Source: Cereibacter johrii
GTDB taxonomy: Bacteria; Pseudomonadota; Alphaproteobacteria; Rhodobacterales; Rhodobacteraceae
Direction of reading: 5' to 3'
Length of the DNA: 64,000 nt
NCBI RefSeq assembly: GCF_001720585.1
Contig: NZ_MABH01000133.1
Coordinates: forward strand, 1-64,000
The position numbers and the translations under genes are program-made. The notes below the pieces were generated by a model that did not search any database, was not told the origin of the DNA, and was given only the letters and a program-made list of their open reading frames with translations. This document shows positions 8,105-18,338 of this stretch, piece by piece. Numbering within the stretch: the stretch's first letter is position 1; each line of letters starts with the position of its first letter.

Positions 8105-10513
8105 TCAGTGCGCCGTCGCTGTCGGAGCGGCCTCGCGCTCGAGCCTCCGGGCGGCGGCGGCGGCCTCCTCGGCCTCCTCGTCCCACTCGACCGGCTCGGG
8201 CATCCGCACCAGAGCCTCGCGCAGCACCTCGCGGACATGGGCCACAGGCACGATCCGAAGCCCCTCCTTCACATTGTCCGGGATCTCGGCGAGATCCTTG
8301 GCATTCTCCTCGGGGATCAGCACCGTCTTGATGCCGCCCCGCAGCGCCGCGAGGAGCTTCTCCTTCAGGCCGCCGATGGGCAGCACGTTACCCCGCAGCG
8401 TCACCTCGCCCGTCATGGCCACGTCCTTGCGGACGGGAACGCCCGTCAGGACCGACACGATGGAGGTCACCATCGCCACGCCGGCCGAAGGCCCGTCCTT
8501 GGGCGTCGCCCCCTCGGGGACGTGGACGTGGATGTCGACCGTCTCGAACTTCGGCGGCTTCACCCCGAGCTCGGGCGAGATCGAGCGGACGAAGCTCGAG
8601 GCCGCGTCGATCGATTCCTTCATCACGTCGCCGAGCTTGCCCGTGGTCTTCATCCGGCCCTTGCCCGGCAGCCGCAGCGCCTCGATCGAGAGGAGCTCGC
8701 CGCCGACCGAGGTCCAGGCGAGGCCGGTGACGACCCCCACCTGATCCTCCTTCTCGGCCAGACCATAGCGGTGGCGCTTCACGCCGAGGAAGCCTTCCAG
8801 CTTCTCGGGCGTCACCTCGACCGACTTGGTGTGTCCCTTGACGATCTCGGTCACGGCCTTCCGCGCCAGCTTCGCGATCTCACGCTCCAGATTCCGCACC
8901 CCCGCCTCGCGGGTGTAGGTGCGGATCGTCTCGGTGAGCGCCTCGTCGGTGACCTTGAACTCGCCCTTCTTCAGACCGTGGTTCTCGATCTGCTTCGGGA
9001 TCAGGTGCTGCTTGGCGATCTCGCGCTTCTCATCCTCGGTGTAGCCCGAGAGCGGGATGATCTCCATCCGGTCCAGAAGCGGCGACGGCATGTTGTAGCT
9101 GTTCGCCGTGGTCAGGAACATCACGTTCGACAGATCGTATTCCACCTCGAGATAGTGGTCGACGAAGGTCGAGTTCTGTTCCGGATCGAGCACCTCGAGC
9201 ATGGCCGAGGCCGGATCGCCGCGGAAGTCCTGCCCCATCTTGTCGATCTCGTCGAGCAGGATGAGCGGGTTGGTGGTCTTGGCCTTCTTCAGCGCCTGGA
9301 TGATCTTGCCGGGCATCGAGCCGATATAGGTCCGCCGGTGGCCGCGGATCTCGGATTCGTCGCGCACGCCGCCGAGCGAGATGCGGATGAACTCGCGGCC
9401 CGTGGCCTTCGCGACCGACCGGCCGAGCGAGGTCTTGCCCACGCCCGGAGGGCCCACGAGGCAGAGGATCGGGCCCTTGAGCTTGGCCGAACGCGCCTGC
9501 ACGGCGAGATATTCGACGATCCGCTCCTTGACCTTCTCGAGCCCGTGGTGGTCGGCGTCGAGCACGCCCTGCGCCTTGGTCAGGTCCTTCTTGGTGCGCG
9601 ACTTCACGCCCCACGGCACGCCGAGGAGCCAGTCGAGATAGTTGCGCACCACCGTGGCCTCGGCCGACATGGGCGACATCGACTTCAGCTTCTTGACCTC
9701 GGCCTCGGCCTTGTCGCGGGCCTCCTTGGACAGCTCGGTCTTGGCGATGCGCTCTTCCAGCTCGGCAATCTCGTTCTGGCCGTCCTCGCCGTCGCCGAGT
9801 TCCTTCTGAATGGCCTTCATCTGCTCATTCAGATAATATTCGCGCTGGGTCCGCTCCATCTGCGACTTGACGCGGGTCTTGATCTTCTTCTCGACCTGCA
9901 GGACCGACATCTCGCCCTGCATATGGCCATAGACCTTCTCCAGCCGCTCGGCCACGTCCAGCGTCTCGAGCAGCGCCTGCTTCTGCGCCACATCGATCCC
10001 GAGATGGCCCGCCACGAGATCGGCGAGGCGCGCGGCATCGCGGGTCTCCGACACGGCGGCCAGCGCCTCCTCGGGGATGTTCTTCTTGATCTTGGCGTAG
10101 CGCTCGAATTCCTCGGCCACGGCGCGCAGCAGCGCGTCGACCGTCGCCTGGTCGCCCGGCTCCTCGTCGAGCCGCTCCGCGCGGGCCTCGAAGAACGAGT
10201 CGTTGCTCAGGAAGTCGGTGATGCGCACGCGGCCCTTGCCCTCGACCAGCACCTTCACGGTGCCATCGGGCAGCTTGAGCAGCTGGAGCACATTGGCCAG
10301 CACGCCGGCGCGGTAGATCCCGTCCGTGGTCGGATCGTCGACGGACGGGTCGATCTGCGAGGAAAGAAGGATCTGCCGGTCGTCGGCCATCACCTCCTCG
10401 AGAGCACGGACCGACTTCTCGCGCCCGACGAACAGCGGCACGATCATGTGGGGAAACACCACGATGTCGCGCAGCGGCAGCACGGGATAGCTGTTGGGGA
10501 GCTGTTCAGTCAT
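8105..10513 (-). CDS. lon: ATP-dependent protease Lon (endopeptidase La)
   Basis: 802 residues, the usual length for LonA. It has the N-terminal LON substrate-binding domain ([22 protein letters not shown]), the AAA module with Walker [10 protein letters not shown] and Walker [12 protein letters not shown], and the Ser-Lys protease domain (catalytic Ser in [11 protein letters not shown], Lys in [11 protein letters not shown]). It degrades misfolded and regulatory proteins in the cytosol. The start at 10513 has an AAGGA site 7 bases upstream; a 24-residue extension to 10585 lacks support. Confidence 0.98.
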   Translation of the reverse strand: MTEQLPNSYPVLPLRDIVVFPHMIVPLFVGREKSVRALEEVMADDRQILLSSQIDPSVDDPTTDGIYRAGVLANVLQLLKLPDGTVKVLVEGKGRVRITDFLSNDSFFEARAERLDEEPGDQATVDALLRAVAEEFERYAKIKKNIPEEALAAVSETRDAARLADLVAGHLGIDVAQKQALLETLDVAERLEKVYGHMQGEMSVLQVEKKIKTRVKSQMERTQREYYLNEQMKAIQKELGDGEDGQNEIAELEERIAKTELSKEARDKAEAEVKKLKSMSPMSAEATVVRNYLDWLLGVPWGVKSRTKKDLTKAQGVLDADHHGLEKVKERIVEYLAVQARSAKLKGPILCLVGPPGVGKTSLGRSVAKATGREFIRISLGGVRDESEIRGHRRTYIGSMPGKIIQALKKAKTTNPLILLDEIDKMGQDFRGDPASAMLEVLDPEQNSTFVDHYLEVEYDLSNVMFLTTANSYNMPSPLLDRMEIIPLSGYTEDEKREIAKQHLIPKQIENHGLKKGEFKVTDEALTETIRTYTREAGVRNLEREIAKLARKAVTEIVKGHTKSVEVTPEKLEGFLGVKRHRYGLAEKEDQVGVVTGLAWTSVGGELLSIEALRLPGKGRMKTTGKLGDVMKESIDAASSFVRSISPELGVKPPKFETVDIHVHVPEGATPKDGPSAGVAMVTSIVSVLTGVPVRKDVAMTGEVTLRGNVLPIGGLKEKLLAALRGGIKTVLIPEENAKDLAEIPDNVKEGLRIVPVAHVREVLREALVRMPEPVEWDEEAEEAAAAARRLEREAAPTATAH

Positions 10514-10589
10514 GTCTTTTCCTTCAATGCAGGAAGGCTCCGGCCCCGGCCATTCGGCAGCACTCGGCCTTCCCCGGACAGTCACTACG

Positions 10590-10619
10590 ATATCTGGTGG
10601 CGCGGCAGCCCGGTGTCAA
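10590..10619 (-). promoter_or_regulatory. Candidate lon promoter
   Basis: On the minus strand TTGACA (10619-10614) and AGATAT (10595-10590) are separated by 18 bases. This places a start about 70 bases before the lon ATG. It resembles a housekeeping promoter; no heat-shock CCCCAT-type -10 was seen in this spacing. Confidence 0.55.
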
Positions 10620-10747
10620 CCTGACCGCCTTTGCGACTTGCCGCAAAGTCTGGACCGCGCCGGGGCGGGCAACAAGCCCTCTTTCGGTGCAAGTTTGTGC
10701 TTCGGCCGCAAGGGATAGGGCGGACGCACCCGCAGCGGCCGGCACGG

Positions 10748-10779
10748 GCCGGACGGCGCCGCAGCGCCGCCCGGGCCAA
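10748..10779 (-). terminator. Imperfect hairpin after the flavin oxidoreductase gene
   Basis: A GC-rich inverted repeat (14 bp with two mismatches, core GGCGC-CGCA-GCGCC) lies just past the stop at 10784. There is no T-run, so the terminator call is weak. Confidence 0.35.
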
Positions 10780-10783
10780 GGGG

Positions 10784-11872
10784 TCAGGCGGCCGGGGTCA
10801 GCGCCGGATAGTCCGTGTACCCCTCGGCGCCGCCGCCATAGAGCCCCTCGGTCGGCAGCGGCGCGAGCGGCGCCCCGGCCTCGAGCCGCTCGGCCAGATC
10901 GGGGTTCGAGATATAGAGCTTGCCGAAGGCCACCATGTCCGCCTTGCCGCTCTCGACCGCCGCCACCGCCATGTCGCGGTCATAGCCGTTGTTGGCGATG
11001 TAGGTGCCGCCGAACCGGTCGCGCAGCGTCTCGAGCGCGCCCTCGGGCCAGTCGCGCGGCCCGCCGGTCTGGCCCTCGACCATATGCAGGAAGGCGATCC
11101 CATGACGGTTCAGCACGTCGATGGCCTTGAAGAAGAGGCCCACCGTATCGCTGTCGATGCCCACATCGTTGGCGTTCGAGAAGGGCGAGAAGCGGATGCC
11201 GGTGCGCCCCGGGCCCATTTCGGCCACGACCGCGCCCACCACCTCGTCGAGGAAGCGCACACGGTTCTCCTGGCTGCCGCCATAGGCATCGGTGCGCTTG
11301 TTCGAGGTCTCCCGCAGGAACTGGTCGATCAGATAGCCGTTCGCGGCATGGATCTCGACGGCATCGAAGCCCGCAGCCTTCGCGTTTCGCGCCGCCTTGC
11401 GGTAATCCTCGACCACGCGGGCGATCTCTTCGGTCCCGAGCGCACGCGGCTCGGACGTGGCCACGAAGCCCGTGCCGTCGAAGGTGCGCGAGGCCGCGGC
11501 GAGCGCCGAGGGCGCCACCGGCTTCTGCCCGTCGAGCAGGCTCGTGTGGCTGATCCGCCCCACATGCCAGAGCTGGATCGCGATATGGCCGCCGCGGGCA
11601 TGGACCGCATCCGTCACCTTGCGCCAGCCTTCGACCTGAGCCTCGGAATGGATGCCCGGTGTCCAGGCATAGCCCTTGCCTTCCGGCGAGATCTGCGAGC
11701 CCTCCGTCACGATCAGGCCGGCGCCCGCCCGCTGACGGTAATATTCCACGGTGAGATCGGTCGGCAGGTCTCCCTTGGGCTCGGCCCGGTTGCGGGTGAG
11801 CGGCGCCATCACGACCCGGTTCTTCAGCGTCAGATCACCGAATGCGATCGGGGTGAAGAGTTTTTCGGTCAT
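10784..11872 (-). CDS. Old Yellow Enzyme family alkene reductase (NemA-like)
   Basis: 362 residues. This is a TIM-barrel FMN oxidoreductase with LFTPIAFGDLTLKNRVVMAPLTRNRA at the N-terminus, HAANGYLIDQFLRE (the His/Asn pair that binds the substrate carbonyl or nitro group), and KRTDAYGGSQENRVRF. These features place it with N-ethylmaleimide/xenobiotic reductases, which use NAD(P)H to reduce activated alkenes or nitro compounds. The physiological substrate is unknown. The ATG at 11872 is preceded in frame by TTG; I take the ATG. tgt lies 107 bases upstream on the same strand. Confidence 0.9.
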   Translation of the reverse strand: MTEKLFTPIAFGDLTLKNRVVMAPLTRNRAEPKGDLPTDLTVEYYRQRAGAGLIVTEGSQISPEGKGYAWTPGIHSEAQVEGWRKVTDAVHARGGHIAIQLWHVGRISHTSLLDGQKPVAPSALAAASRTFDGTGFVATSEPRALGTEEIARVVEDYRKAARNAKAAGFDAVEIHAANGYLIDQFLRETSNKRTDAYGGSQENRVRFLDEVVGAVVAEMGPGRTGIRFSPFSNANDVGIDSDTVGLFFKAIDVLNRHGIAFLHMVEGQTGGPRDWPEGALETLRDRFGGTYIANNGYDRDMAVAAVESGKADMVAFGKLYISNPDLAERLEAGAPLAPLPTEGLYGGGAEGYTDYPALTPAA

Positions 11873-11979
11873 CAATCAAGTCCCTTGAACTGTGTCGCTC
11901 CGAGATAGGGCCTCGCCGGACCGCGACAAAGGGTCCCGCCATGCGCCTGCCGCATGGCCGCCATGGGTCCGGCGCCAGG

Positions 11980-13110
11980 TCAGAGCGGCTCGATATCGCC
12001 CTCGGCCCGCGCGGCATGGAAGGCCGCCACGAACTCCCCCAGCCGCCCGGCCGCGATGGCCGCGCGCAGACCCTGCATCAGCTCCTGATAATAATGAAGA
12101 TTGTGCCAGGTCAGCAGCATCGAGGCGATGATCTCCTGCGCGCGGAAGACGTGGTGCAGATAGGCGCGCGAGTAGCTGCGGCAGGCCGGACAGCTGCAGG
12201 CCTCGTCGAGCGGGCGCGGATCGTCCATGTGGCGCGCGTTCTTGATGTTGACCTGCCCGCGCCGCGTCCAGGCCTGCCCGGTGCGCCCCGAGCGCGAGGG
12301 CAGCACGCAATCCATCATGTCGACGCCCCGCTCCACCGCGCCCACGATGTCGTCGGGCTTGCCCACCCCCATCAGGTAGCGCGGCCGGTCCTCGGGCAGG
12401 AAGCCCGGCGCATAGTCGAGCACACCGAACATCGCCTCCTGCCCCTCGCCCACCGCGAGCCCGCCGATCGCATAGCCCTCGAAGCCGATCTCGCGGAGCG
12501 CGGCCGCGCTCTCCTCGCGCAGATCGCGCGTGACGCCGCCCTGCATGATCCCGAAGAGCGCATGGCCCGGCCGGTCGCCGAAGGCCTCGCGCGACCGGCG
12601 CGCCCACCGCATCGAAAGGCGCATGGATTTGGCCACCGCTTCCTCGGTCGCGGGCAGCGCCGGGCATTCGTCGAAGGCCATCACGATGTCCGAACCCAAG
12701 AGCCGCTGGATCTCCATGCTGCGCTCGGGGCTCAGATGGTGCTTCGATCCGTCGATGTGCGAGCGGAAGGTCACGCCCTCCTCGGTCAGCTTCCTCAGAT
12801 CCGCAAGGCTCATCACCTGGAACCCGCCCGAGTCGGTGAGGATCGGCCGGTCCCAGTTCATGAATCGATGCAGCCCGCCCAGCCGCGCCACCCGTTCGGC
12901 GGTCGGACGCAACATGAGGTGATAGGTGTTGCCGAGCAGGATGTCGGCCCCCGTCGCGCGCACGTTCTCGGGCAGCATCGCTTTCACCGTGCCGGCCGTG
13001 CCCACCGGCATGAAGGCCGGGGTGCGGATCTCGCCGCGCGGGGTCGAGATCACCCCCGTCCGCGCGCGCCCGTCGGTCGCCGTGAGCTCGAAGCTGAATC
13101 GCTGGGTCAT
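11980..13110 (-). CDS. tgt: tRNA-guanine transglycosylase (queuine/preQ1 insertion)
   Basis: 376 residues, standard length. It exchanges guanine-34 in GUN-anticodon tRNAs for preQ1. Visible hallmarks are [24 protein letters not shown], the catalytic region MAFDECPA, and the zinc site [16 protein letters not shown] around residues 303-320. The ATG at 13110 begins the conserved MTQRFSFEL; upstream extension to 13185 is poor. No other queuosine genes are nearby. Confidence 0.97.
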   Translation of the reverse strand: MTQRFSFELTATDGRARTGVISTPRGEIRTPAFMPVGTAGTVKAMLPENVRATGADILLGNTYHLMLRPTAERVARLGGLHRFMNWDRPILTDSGGFQVMSLADLRKLTEEGVTFRSHIDGSKHHLSPERSMEIQRLLGSDIVMAFDECPALPATEEAVAKSMRLSMRWARRSREAFGDRPGHALFGIMQGGVTRDLREESAAALREIGFEGYAIGGLAVGEGQEAMFGVLDYAPGFLPEDRPRYLMGVGKPDDIVGAVERGVDMMDCVLPSRSGRTGQAWTRRGQVNIKNARHMDDPRPLDEACSCPACRSYSRAYLHHVFRAQEIIASMLLTWHNLHYYQELMQGLRAAIAAGRLGEFVAAFHAARAEGDIEPL

Positions 13111-13192
13111 GGATGCCTCCGCCTGCCGCGCGCCCTTCTGCGCGATCGCGCCCCGAAAGCCAAGGGCGCCGCCCCTCTCCGGCACGGCGCCC

Positions 13193-13259
13193 CTTTCACT
13201 CTGGAGAAATATCCTCGGGGCGGGGGTCCGGGGGCGGGGCAGACAGCCCCTCCCCCGGC
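13193..13259 (-). repeat. Dispersed 3' hairpin module, copy 1 (after the RND pump)
   Basis: Downstream of the pump stop at 13276, a GC hairpin built from GGGGGC/GCCCC-type arms is followed on the minus strand by GAGGATATTT and AGAGTGAAAG. The same combination occurs at 45003-45055 and 59268-59327. It probably terminates the acrA/acrB-type operon. Confidence 0.7.
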
Positions 13260-13275
13260 CTTTCCTCCGGGGACT

Positions 13276-16200
13276 TCAGGCCGAGGCCTCGCGCGCCTCC
13301 AGCATCGCCCGATGGGCCTGCCATTCCTTGTCCGGCTTCGAGATGAAGGTGTAGAACATCGGCACCACGAACAGCGTGAAGCAGGTCCCGATCAGCAGGC
13401 CCGTGAAGATCACGATCCCCATCGCCTGCCGCGCCTCGGCGCCCGCGCCTTCCGCGATGATGAGCGGCACCACCGCCAGCGCCATGGCGGCCGTCGTCAT
13501 CAGGATCGGCCGCAGCCGCACCTTGGCCGCCGCGACGATGGCCTGCCGCCGGTTCAGCCCGTGCTCCTCGCGCTGCTGGTTGGCGAATTCCACCATCAGG
13601 ATCCCGTGCTTGGTGATGAGGCCGATCAGCGTGATCAGGCCCACCTGCGTGTAGATGTTCAGCGTGCCGAGCCCGAGGTTCAGCGGCAGGATCGCCCCGA
13701 AGATCGAGAGCGGCACCGACATCATGATGATGAACGGATCGCGGAAGCTCTCGAACTGCGCGGCGAGCACGAGATAGATCACGACCACCGCCGCCGCGAA
13801 GGCCAGAAGGATCGTGTTGCCCTGCTCGACCTCGAGCCGCGACTGGCCGGAATAGTCGAGGAAGAAGCCGTCCGGCATCACCTCGTTGGCGATCTGCTGC
13901 AGCTCGGCCAGACCGTCGCCGGTCGAGACGCCGATCATCGGCAGCGCCGAGATCGTGGCCGAGTTGAGCTGGTTGAACTGTTCGATCGAGGCTGCCGAGG
14001 CGCCCGTCTCGAAATTCACCACCGAGGTCAGCGGCACCATCGCCCCGGAGGCTGCGCGCACGAAGAACTGGCTCAGCCGCTCCGGGTTGTTGCGCCAGTC
14101 GCGCGGCACCTGCGGGATGATGTCGTAGCTGTTCGACTCGCGGTCGAACTGCGCGACCGAGGCCCCGCCCACCAGAAGGCCCAGCGTGTTGCCGATGTCC
14201 GAGATCGGCACGTTGAGCGTCGCCGCCCGGTCCCGGTCGATGGTGGCCACCACCTCCGGCGCGTCGAAGGCGAGCGAGTTCTGCACCGCGATGAAGCGCC
14301 CCGAGGCCTCGGCCCGCCGGCGGATCTCCTCCGAGATCTCGAACACGCGGTCGGGCGACTGGATCGATTGCAGCACCATCGAGATCGGCAGCCCCCCGCC
14401 CGTGCCCGGCAGGCTCGGCGGCGAGAAGACGAAGCCCTGCACCCCCGGCACCGGATCGAGCCGCGCCTGCACCTCCTGCTGCACCTCGGCCTGGCTCCGC
14501 TCGCGGTCGGCCCAGTCCTTCAGCGCCCAGATGTAGATGCCCTGGTTGGCCTGCCCGCCGAAGCCTGCGATGGAGAATTCGGTGCGCACCTCGGGAATGT
14601 CCTTGGTCACGTCCGAGATCCGGTCGGTGTAGAGCGTGGTATATTCCTTGGTGGCGTACCGCGGCCCGTTCAGGATCGCGAACATCGCGCCCTGATCCTC
14701 TTCGGGCGCCAGCTCGCTCGTCGTGTTCATGAACATGAAGCCCGTGACCGAGACGAGCGCCGCCACCATCAGGAGCGTCACCGGCCGGTAGTCGAGCGAC
14801 GAGGAGCCCCGCCGTTCGTACCAGTTGGAAACGCCCTCGAGCGTGCGATCGACGGTGCGCTGGAAGCGGGTGCCGGTGCCCGCCTTCAGCAGACGCGCCG
14901 ACATCATCGGCGTGATCGTCAGCGCGACCACCCCGGAGATGATGACCGATCCCGCCAGCGCGAAGGCGAATTCGGCAAAGAGCGATCCGGTGAGCCCGCC
15001 CGAGAAGCCGAGCGGCGCCAGCACCGCGGCCAGGGTGATCGTCATCGCGATGACGGGGCCGGTGATCTCGCGCATCCCCTTCAGCGCCGCCTGATAGGGG
15101 CTCATCCCCTCGTCGATGTGCCGGTGGATGTTCTCGACCACCACGATCGCATCGTCCACCACGAGACCGATGGCCAGCACCATGGCCAGAAGCGACAGGA
15201 GGTTGATCGAATAGCCGAGCGCCAGCAGCACCGCGCAGACCCCGATCAGCGAGAGCGGGATCGTCACGATGGGCATCAGCACCGAGCGGAACGAGCCGAG
15301 GAACAGCAGGATCACCACCACCACGATGGCCACGGCCTCGGCCAGCGTCTTGAACACCTCGTAGATCGAGGCGGTGATCGTCTCGGTCGAATCGTAGACG
15401 AGGTTGATCTCCATCCCCCGCGGCAGCGTGTCATTGATCGCGGGCAGCTCCTCGATCACCGCAGCCGCGGTGGTCAACGGGTTCGCGGCGGGCGTCGGGA
15501 AGATCCCGATGAAGGTGCCGGGCTGGCCGTTGAAGGTCACGATGCTGTCGGGTTCGGCCGAGGCCAGCTCCACATCGGCCACGTCGCGCAGCCGCACGAC
15601 CTCGTCGCCGTCCGAGCGGATCGGCAGCGCCCCGAAGGCCTCGGGGGTCTGCAGCGTCGATTGCAGCTTGATCGAGCGCGCGAAATATTCGCCCTCGGTG
15701 CGCCCCGGCGCCGACAGGAAGTTCGAGGCCCGGATCGCCGTCAGCACCTCCGAGGCGGTCACATTGCGCGCGGCGAGCTTCATCGGGTCGATCCAGACCC
15801 GCATCGCATATTCGGCCGCGCCGATGATCTGGATTTCGGCCACGCCCTCGATGGTGGACATCCGCGGCCGGATCACCCGCTCGAGATATTCCGTCATCTG
15901 CTCGGCGGACATGTTGGGGTTCAGCGCCGCGAGATACATGAGCGCGAAATTGTCGCCCGTGCCCTTCACGATCACCGGATCCTCGGCCTCCGAGGGCAGT
16001 TCGCCCCGCACCTGCTGGACCTTGGCCAGCACCTCGGTCAGCGCCACGTCCGAGTTCGCGCCGAGCTTCATCTGCACCGAGACGACCGAGGCCGAGGGCC
16101 GGCTCTGGCTCGTCACATAGTCGATGTTCTCGGTCGTGGCGACGGCGCGCGCGATGGGGGCCGTGATGAAGCCCTGGATCAGATCGGGCGAGGCCCCCGG

Positions 16201-16353
16201 ATAGGTGGTGGTGATGGTGACGACCGTCTCCTCCACCTCGGGATATTGCCGGACCGGCAGGTTGAAGATGGAATAGAACCCGATCAGCAGGATGAAGCTC
16301 GCCAGCACCGTCGAGGCGACAGGGCGGCGGATGAAGATTTCCGAGATGTTCAT
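13276..16353 (-). CDS. RND efflux pump inner-membrane transporter (AcrB/MexF family)
   Basis: 1025 residues, the normal length for an HAE-1 RND transporter. It begins MNISEIFIRRPVASTVLAS and has the two large periplasmic loops and twelve predicted membrane helices. The TM4 motif LVVDDAIVVVENIHRH carries the proton-relay Asp pair. It exports hydrophobic or amphiphilic compounds using the proton gradient. It is 7 bases downstream of the membrane fusion protein gene. No outer-membrane TolC partner is in the window. The substrate cannot be deduced. Confidence 0.95.
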   Translation of the reverse strand: MNISEIFIRRPVASTVLASFILLIGFYSIFNLPVRQYPEVEETVVTITTTYPGASPDLIQGFITAPIARAVATTENIDYVTSQSRPSASVVSVQMKLGANSDVALTEVLAKVQQVRGELPSEAEDPVIVKGTGDNFALMYLAALNPNMSAEQMTEYLERVIRPRMSTIEGVAEIQIIGAAEYAMRVWIDPMKLAARNVTASEVLTAIRASNFLSAPGRTEGEYFARSIKLQSTLQTPEAFGALPIRSDGDEVVRLRDVADVELASAEPDSIVTFNGQPGTFIGIFPTPAANPLTTAAAVIEELPAINDTLPRGMEINLVYDSTETITASIYEVFKTLAEAVAIVVVVILLFLGSFRSVLMPIVTIPLSLIGVCAVLLALGYSINLLSLLAMVLAIGLVVDDAIVVVENIHRHIDEGMSPYQAALKGMREITGPVIAMTITLAAVLAPLGFSGGLTGSLFAEFAFALAGSVIISGVVALTITPMMSARLLKAGTGTRFQRTVDRTLEGVSNWYERRGSSSLDYRPVTLLMVAALVSVTGFMFMNTTSELAPEEDQGAMFAILNGPRYATKEYTTLYTDRISDVTKDIPEVRTEFSIAGFGGQANQGIYIWALKDWADRERSQAEVQQEVQARLDPVPGVQGFVFSPPSLPGTGGGLPISMVLQSIQSPDRVFEISEEIRRRAEASGRFIAVQNSLAFDAPEVVATIDRDRAATLNVPISDIGNTLGLLVGGASVAQFDRESNSYDIIPQVPRDWRNNPERLSQFFVRAASGAMVPLTSVVNFETGASAASIEQFNQLNSATISALPMIGVSTGDGLAELQQIANEVMPDGFFLDYSGQSRLEVEQGNTILLAFAAAVVVIYLVLAAQFESFRDPFIIMMSVPLSIFGAILPLNLGLGTLNIYTQVGLITLIGLITKHGILMVEFANQQREEHGLNRRQAIVAAAKVRLRPILMTTAAMALAVVPLIIAEGAGAEARQAMGIVIFTGLLIGTCFTLFVVPMFYTFISKPDKEWQAHRAMLEAREASA

Positions 16354-16360
16354 CGAGCCC

Positions 16361-17548
16361 TCACTCCGTCTCGGTCTCGGCGCCGGCGCCGGCGGCGGCA
16401 GGCTGCTGCGCCTGCGCCTGCGGCTGCCCGTTCGCCGGCTCCGGCGCCTCCGCCGGCTCTGCGCCGGCCGGGCTCACCGTATTGTCGATGGTCACCGGCG
16501 CCCCGCCCGACAGACGGTTCTGGCCCGCGTTCACCACCACGTCGCCCGGCTCCAGCCCCGAGACTATCTCGATCAGCCCGCCGTCACGCCGGCCCGCCTT
16601 GACGAAGACCTGTTCGACCACCTTCTGATCCTCCTCCTCGCCGTCGCGGACGACATAGACCGAGTCGCCGTAGAGGCTGGTCATCAGCGTGGTCTGCGGC
16701 AGGGCGATCACCTGCTCCTCGTCGGGCAGTTCGACCCGCACGCGCAGGAACTGGCCCGGATAGATCTGCCCCGTCTCGTTGGCGACCTCGGCCCGGACGG
16801 TCACGAGCCGCGAGTTGGGATCGACCTTCGGTTCGATGCCGGTGATCTTCCCGCTCGCGCGGTAGTCGCCCACCTCGGAGGTGGCCGTCACCGGCATGTC
16901 CGGCCGGATCCGGCTGATCTGCTGTTCGGGCAGGGCGAAATCGACCCGCATCGCATCGAGGTCCTGCAGGGTCGCATAGACGGTGCCGGCGGTGACGTAG
17001 CCGCCCACATCCACCTGCGGAATGCCGATCACCCCCTCGAAGGGCGCCGTCAGCTCCTTCTGCTGCAGCATCGCCTGGATCTTGGCCACCTGCGCCCGCG
17101 CCGAGGCCGCCTGCGCCTGCGCCGTGTCGAGGTTGTTCACCGCCGACACGCCCCGCTCGCGCAGGGTCCGGGCACGATCCAGTTCGGTCTCCGCCAGCTC
17201 GAGCGCCGCCTCGGCCGCAGCCAGATCGGCAAGCTCCTCCCGCTCCGAGATCTGCAGGAGCTTCTGTCCCTCTTCGACATGCTCGTTCGACTTGAACAGG
17301 ATCTGCCGCACCGTGCCCCCCGCCTCGACCGCGAGATCGACGCCCCGCGCGGCGACCGCGGTGCCGATCGCCTCAATCCCCGGCCGCCAGGTGATCGGCT
17401 CGGCCACGGAGGTGGAAACGGTGACCGGCGCCGGCTTCTGGTTGGCGAAGAAGTCGCTGATCATGCTGTCCCGGAACCGGTTGAAGCCCACGATGCCGCC
17501 CACGATCACGGCAAGCAGGATCACGGCAATGATGAGGCGCTTGACCAT
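16361..17548 (-). CDS. RND efflux membrane fusion protein
   Basis: 395 residues. An uncleaved N-terminal hydrophobic segment (LIIAVILLAVIVGGIVGF) is followed by a lipoyl half-motif, a helical hairpin (residues ~90-150, Ala/Glu-rich), a second lipoyl half (LTAPFEGVIGIPQVDVGGYV) and beta-barrel domains. The C-terminal ~45 residues are Ala/Pro/Glu/Gln-rich and low in complexity. GGAGG six bases before the ATG at 17548 fixes the start. It bridges the pump to an outer-membrane channel. Confidence 0.93.
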   Translation of the reverse strand: MVKRLIIAVILLAVIVGGIVGFNRFRDSMISDFFANQKPAPVTVSTSVAEPITWRPGIEAIGTAVAARGVDLAVEAGGTVRQILFKSNEHVEEGQKLLQISEREELADLAAAEAALELAETELDRARTLRERGVSAVNNLDTAQAQAASARAQVAKIQAMLQQKELTAPFEGVIGIPQVDVGGYVTAGTVYATLQDLDAMRVDFALPEQQISRIRPDMPVTATSEVGDYRASGKITGIEPKVDPNSRLVTVRAEVANETGQIYPGQFLRVRVELPDEEQVIALPQTTLMTSLYGDSVYVVRDGEEEDQKVVEQVFVKAGRRDGGLIEIVSGLEPGDVVVNAGQNRLSGGAPVTIDNTVSPAGAEPAEAPEPANGQPQAQAQQPAAAGAGAETETE

Positions 17549-17612
17549 CCGGTCCTCCACAAGGCTGCCGCGAGACTGCATGTCGCGCCGGCGGGGTTTG
17601 ACTTTTCAGCCG

Positions 17613-17642
17613 TTTACTGTACCGTCTGGACGGTAAAGTCAA
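17613..17642 (-). promoter_or_regulatory. Pump promoter with embedded TetR operator
   Basis: A perfect inverted repeat TACCGTC-TG-GACGGTA spans 17620-17635 in the space between the divergent pump operon and the tetR gene. On the minus strand it lies between TTGACT (17642-17637, -35) and a weak -10 (AGTAAA or CAGTAA at 17613-17619). A repressor bound there would block pump transcription, and the tetR start is only 26 bases away, so autoregulation is likely. Confidence 0.7.
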
Positions 17643-17660
17643 TCAGCGAAGGAAGCTGCA

Positions 17661-18263
17661 GTGGCTGACTTAGCACCGAAGCTTCGAAAGAAAATGCCCG
17701 TCGAGACCCGGAAGCGCCTGCTGGACGCCGCCGAACTGCTGAGCCGCACCGTGGGGCCTGCGGGCATGTCGCTCGACGCGGTGGCCGCCACGGCCGGCGT
17801 GTCGAAGGGCGGCCTCCTCTACCACTTCCCCAGCAAGCACGCGCTGCTGCGCGCGCTGGTGCAGAACCACGTCACCGCCTTCCGCGATGACATGGACCGC
17901 CGCTGCCCGGGCTGGACCCTGCCCCAGGACGAGGCCGCCGCCCTCGCGGCCGCGCGGGCCTATGTCGAAGCGGCGCGCGAGACCATGCGCCAGACCGATG
18001 CGCCCTCGTCGGGGATCTTCGCGGCCCTGACAGAAGATCCGCATTTCATGGAGCCCCTCCTCGAGTTGCGGGACGTGGTGCGGCGGATCTTCGAGCGCTG
18101 CCCGCCCGAGGCGATGCTCGTCTTCCACGGCTGCGAGGGGCTTTTCCACGAGCGCATGATCGCCCCCGCGCGCTGGGACGGCGAGCGGGCCGAGGCGCAG
18201 TTCCTCCGGTTGGGGCGCCTGCTCGATGCGCTGGCCGAGGGTCGGGCGCGGTTCCTGTCCTGA
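17661..18263 (+). CDS. TetR-family repressor, probable regulator of the RND pump
   Basis: 200 residues from a GTG start. The N-terminal TetR helix-turn-helix is clear (RKRLLDAAELLSRTVGPAGMSLDAVAATAGVSKGGLLYHFPSKHALL). The C-terminal ligand-binding half resembles TetR_C domains of the CGLF/KGGLLYHF subgroup. It is divergent from the RND pump, and the palindrome at 17620-17635 is its likely operator. The inducer is unknown. Confidence 0.9.
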   Translation: MADLAPKLRKKMPVETRKRLLDAAELLSRTVGPAGMSLDAVAATAGVSKGGLLYHFPSKHALLRALVQNHVTAFRDDMDRRCPGWTLPQDEAAALAAARAYVEAARETMRQTDAPSSGIFAALTEDPHFMEPLLELRDVVRRIFERCPPEAMLVFHGCEGLFHERMIAPARWDGERAEAQFLRLGRLLDALAEGRARFLS

Positions 18264-18309
18264 TCGGCGCGTCCCGAGAGGGTTGGCCAAGGGCGGCGGG
18301 CCGAAGCAG

Positions 18310-18338
18310 ACGCGATAGCAGAGACTGCCATCGCGTTT
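18310..18338 (+). terminator. Terminator of tetR
   Basis: An 11-bp stem with one mismatch (ACGCGATAGCA against TGCCATCGCGT), loop GAGAC, followed by TTTC. It begins 47 bases after the stop. Confidence 0.65.

Noticed and set aside
11941-16602. A 1553-codon open frame on the plus strand across tgt and the RND pump
   Set aside because: It is antisense to tgt and the RND pump, is His/Arg/Asp-rich and shows no domain. Long antisense frames are normal in DNA with strong GC3 bias.
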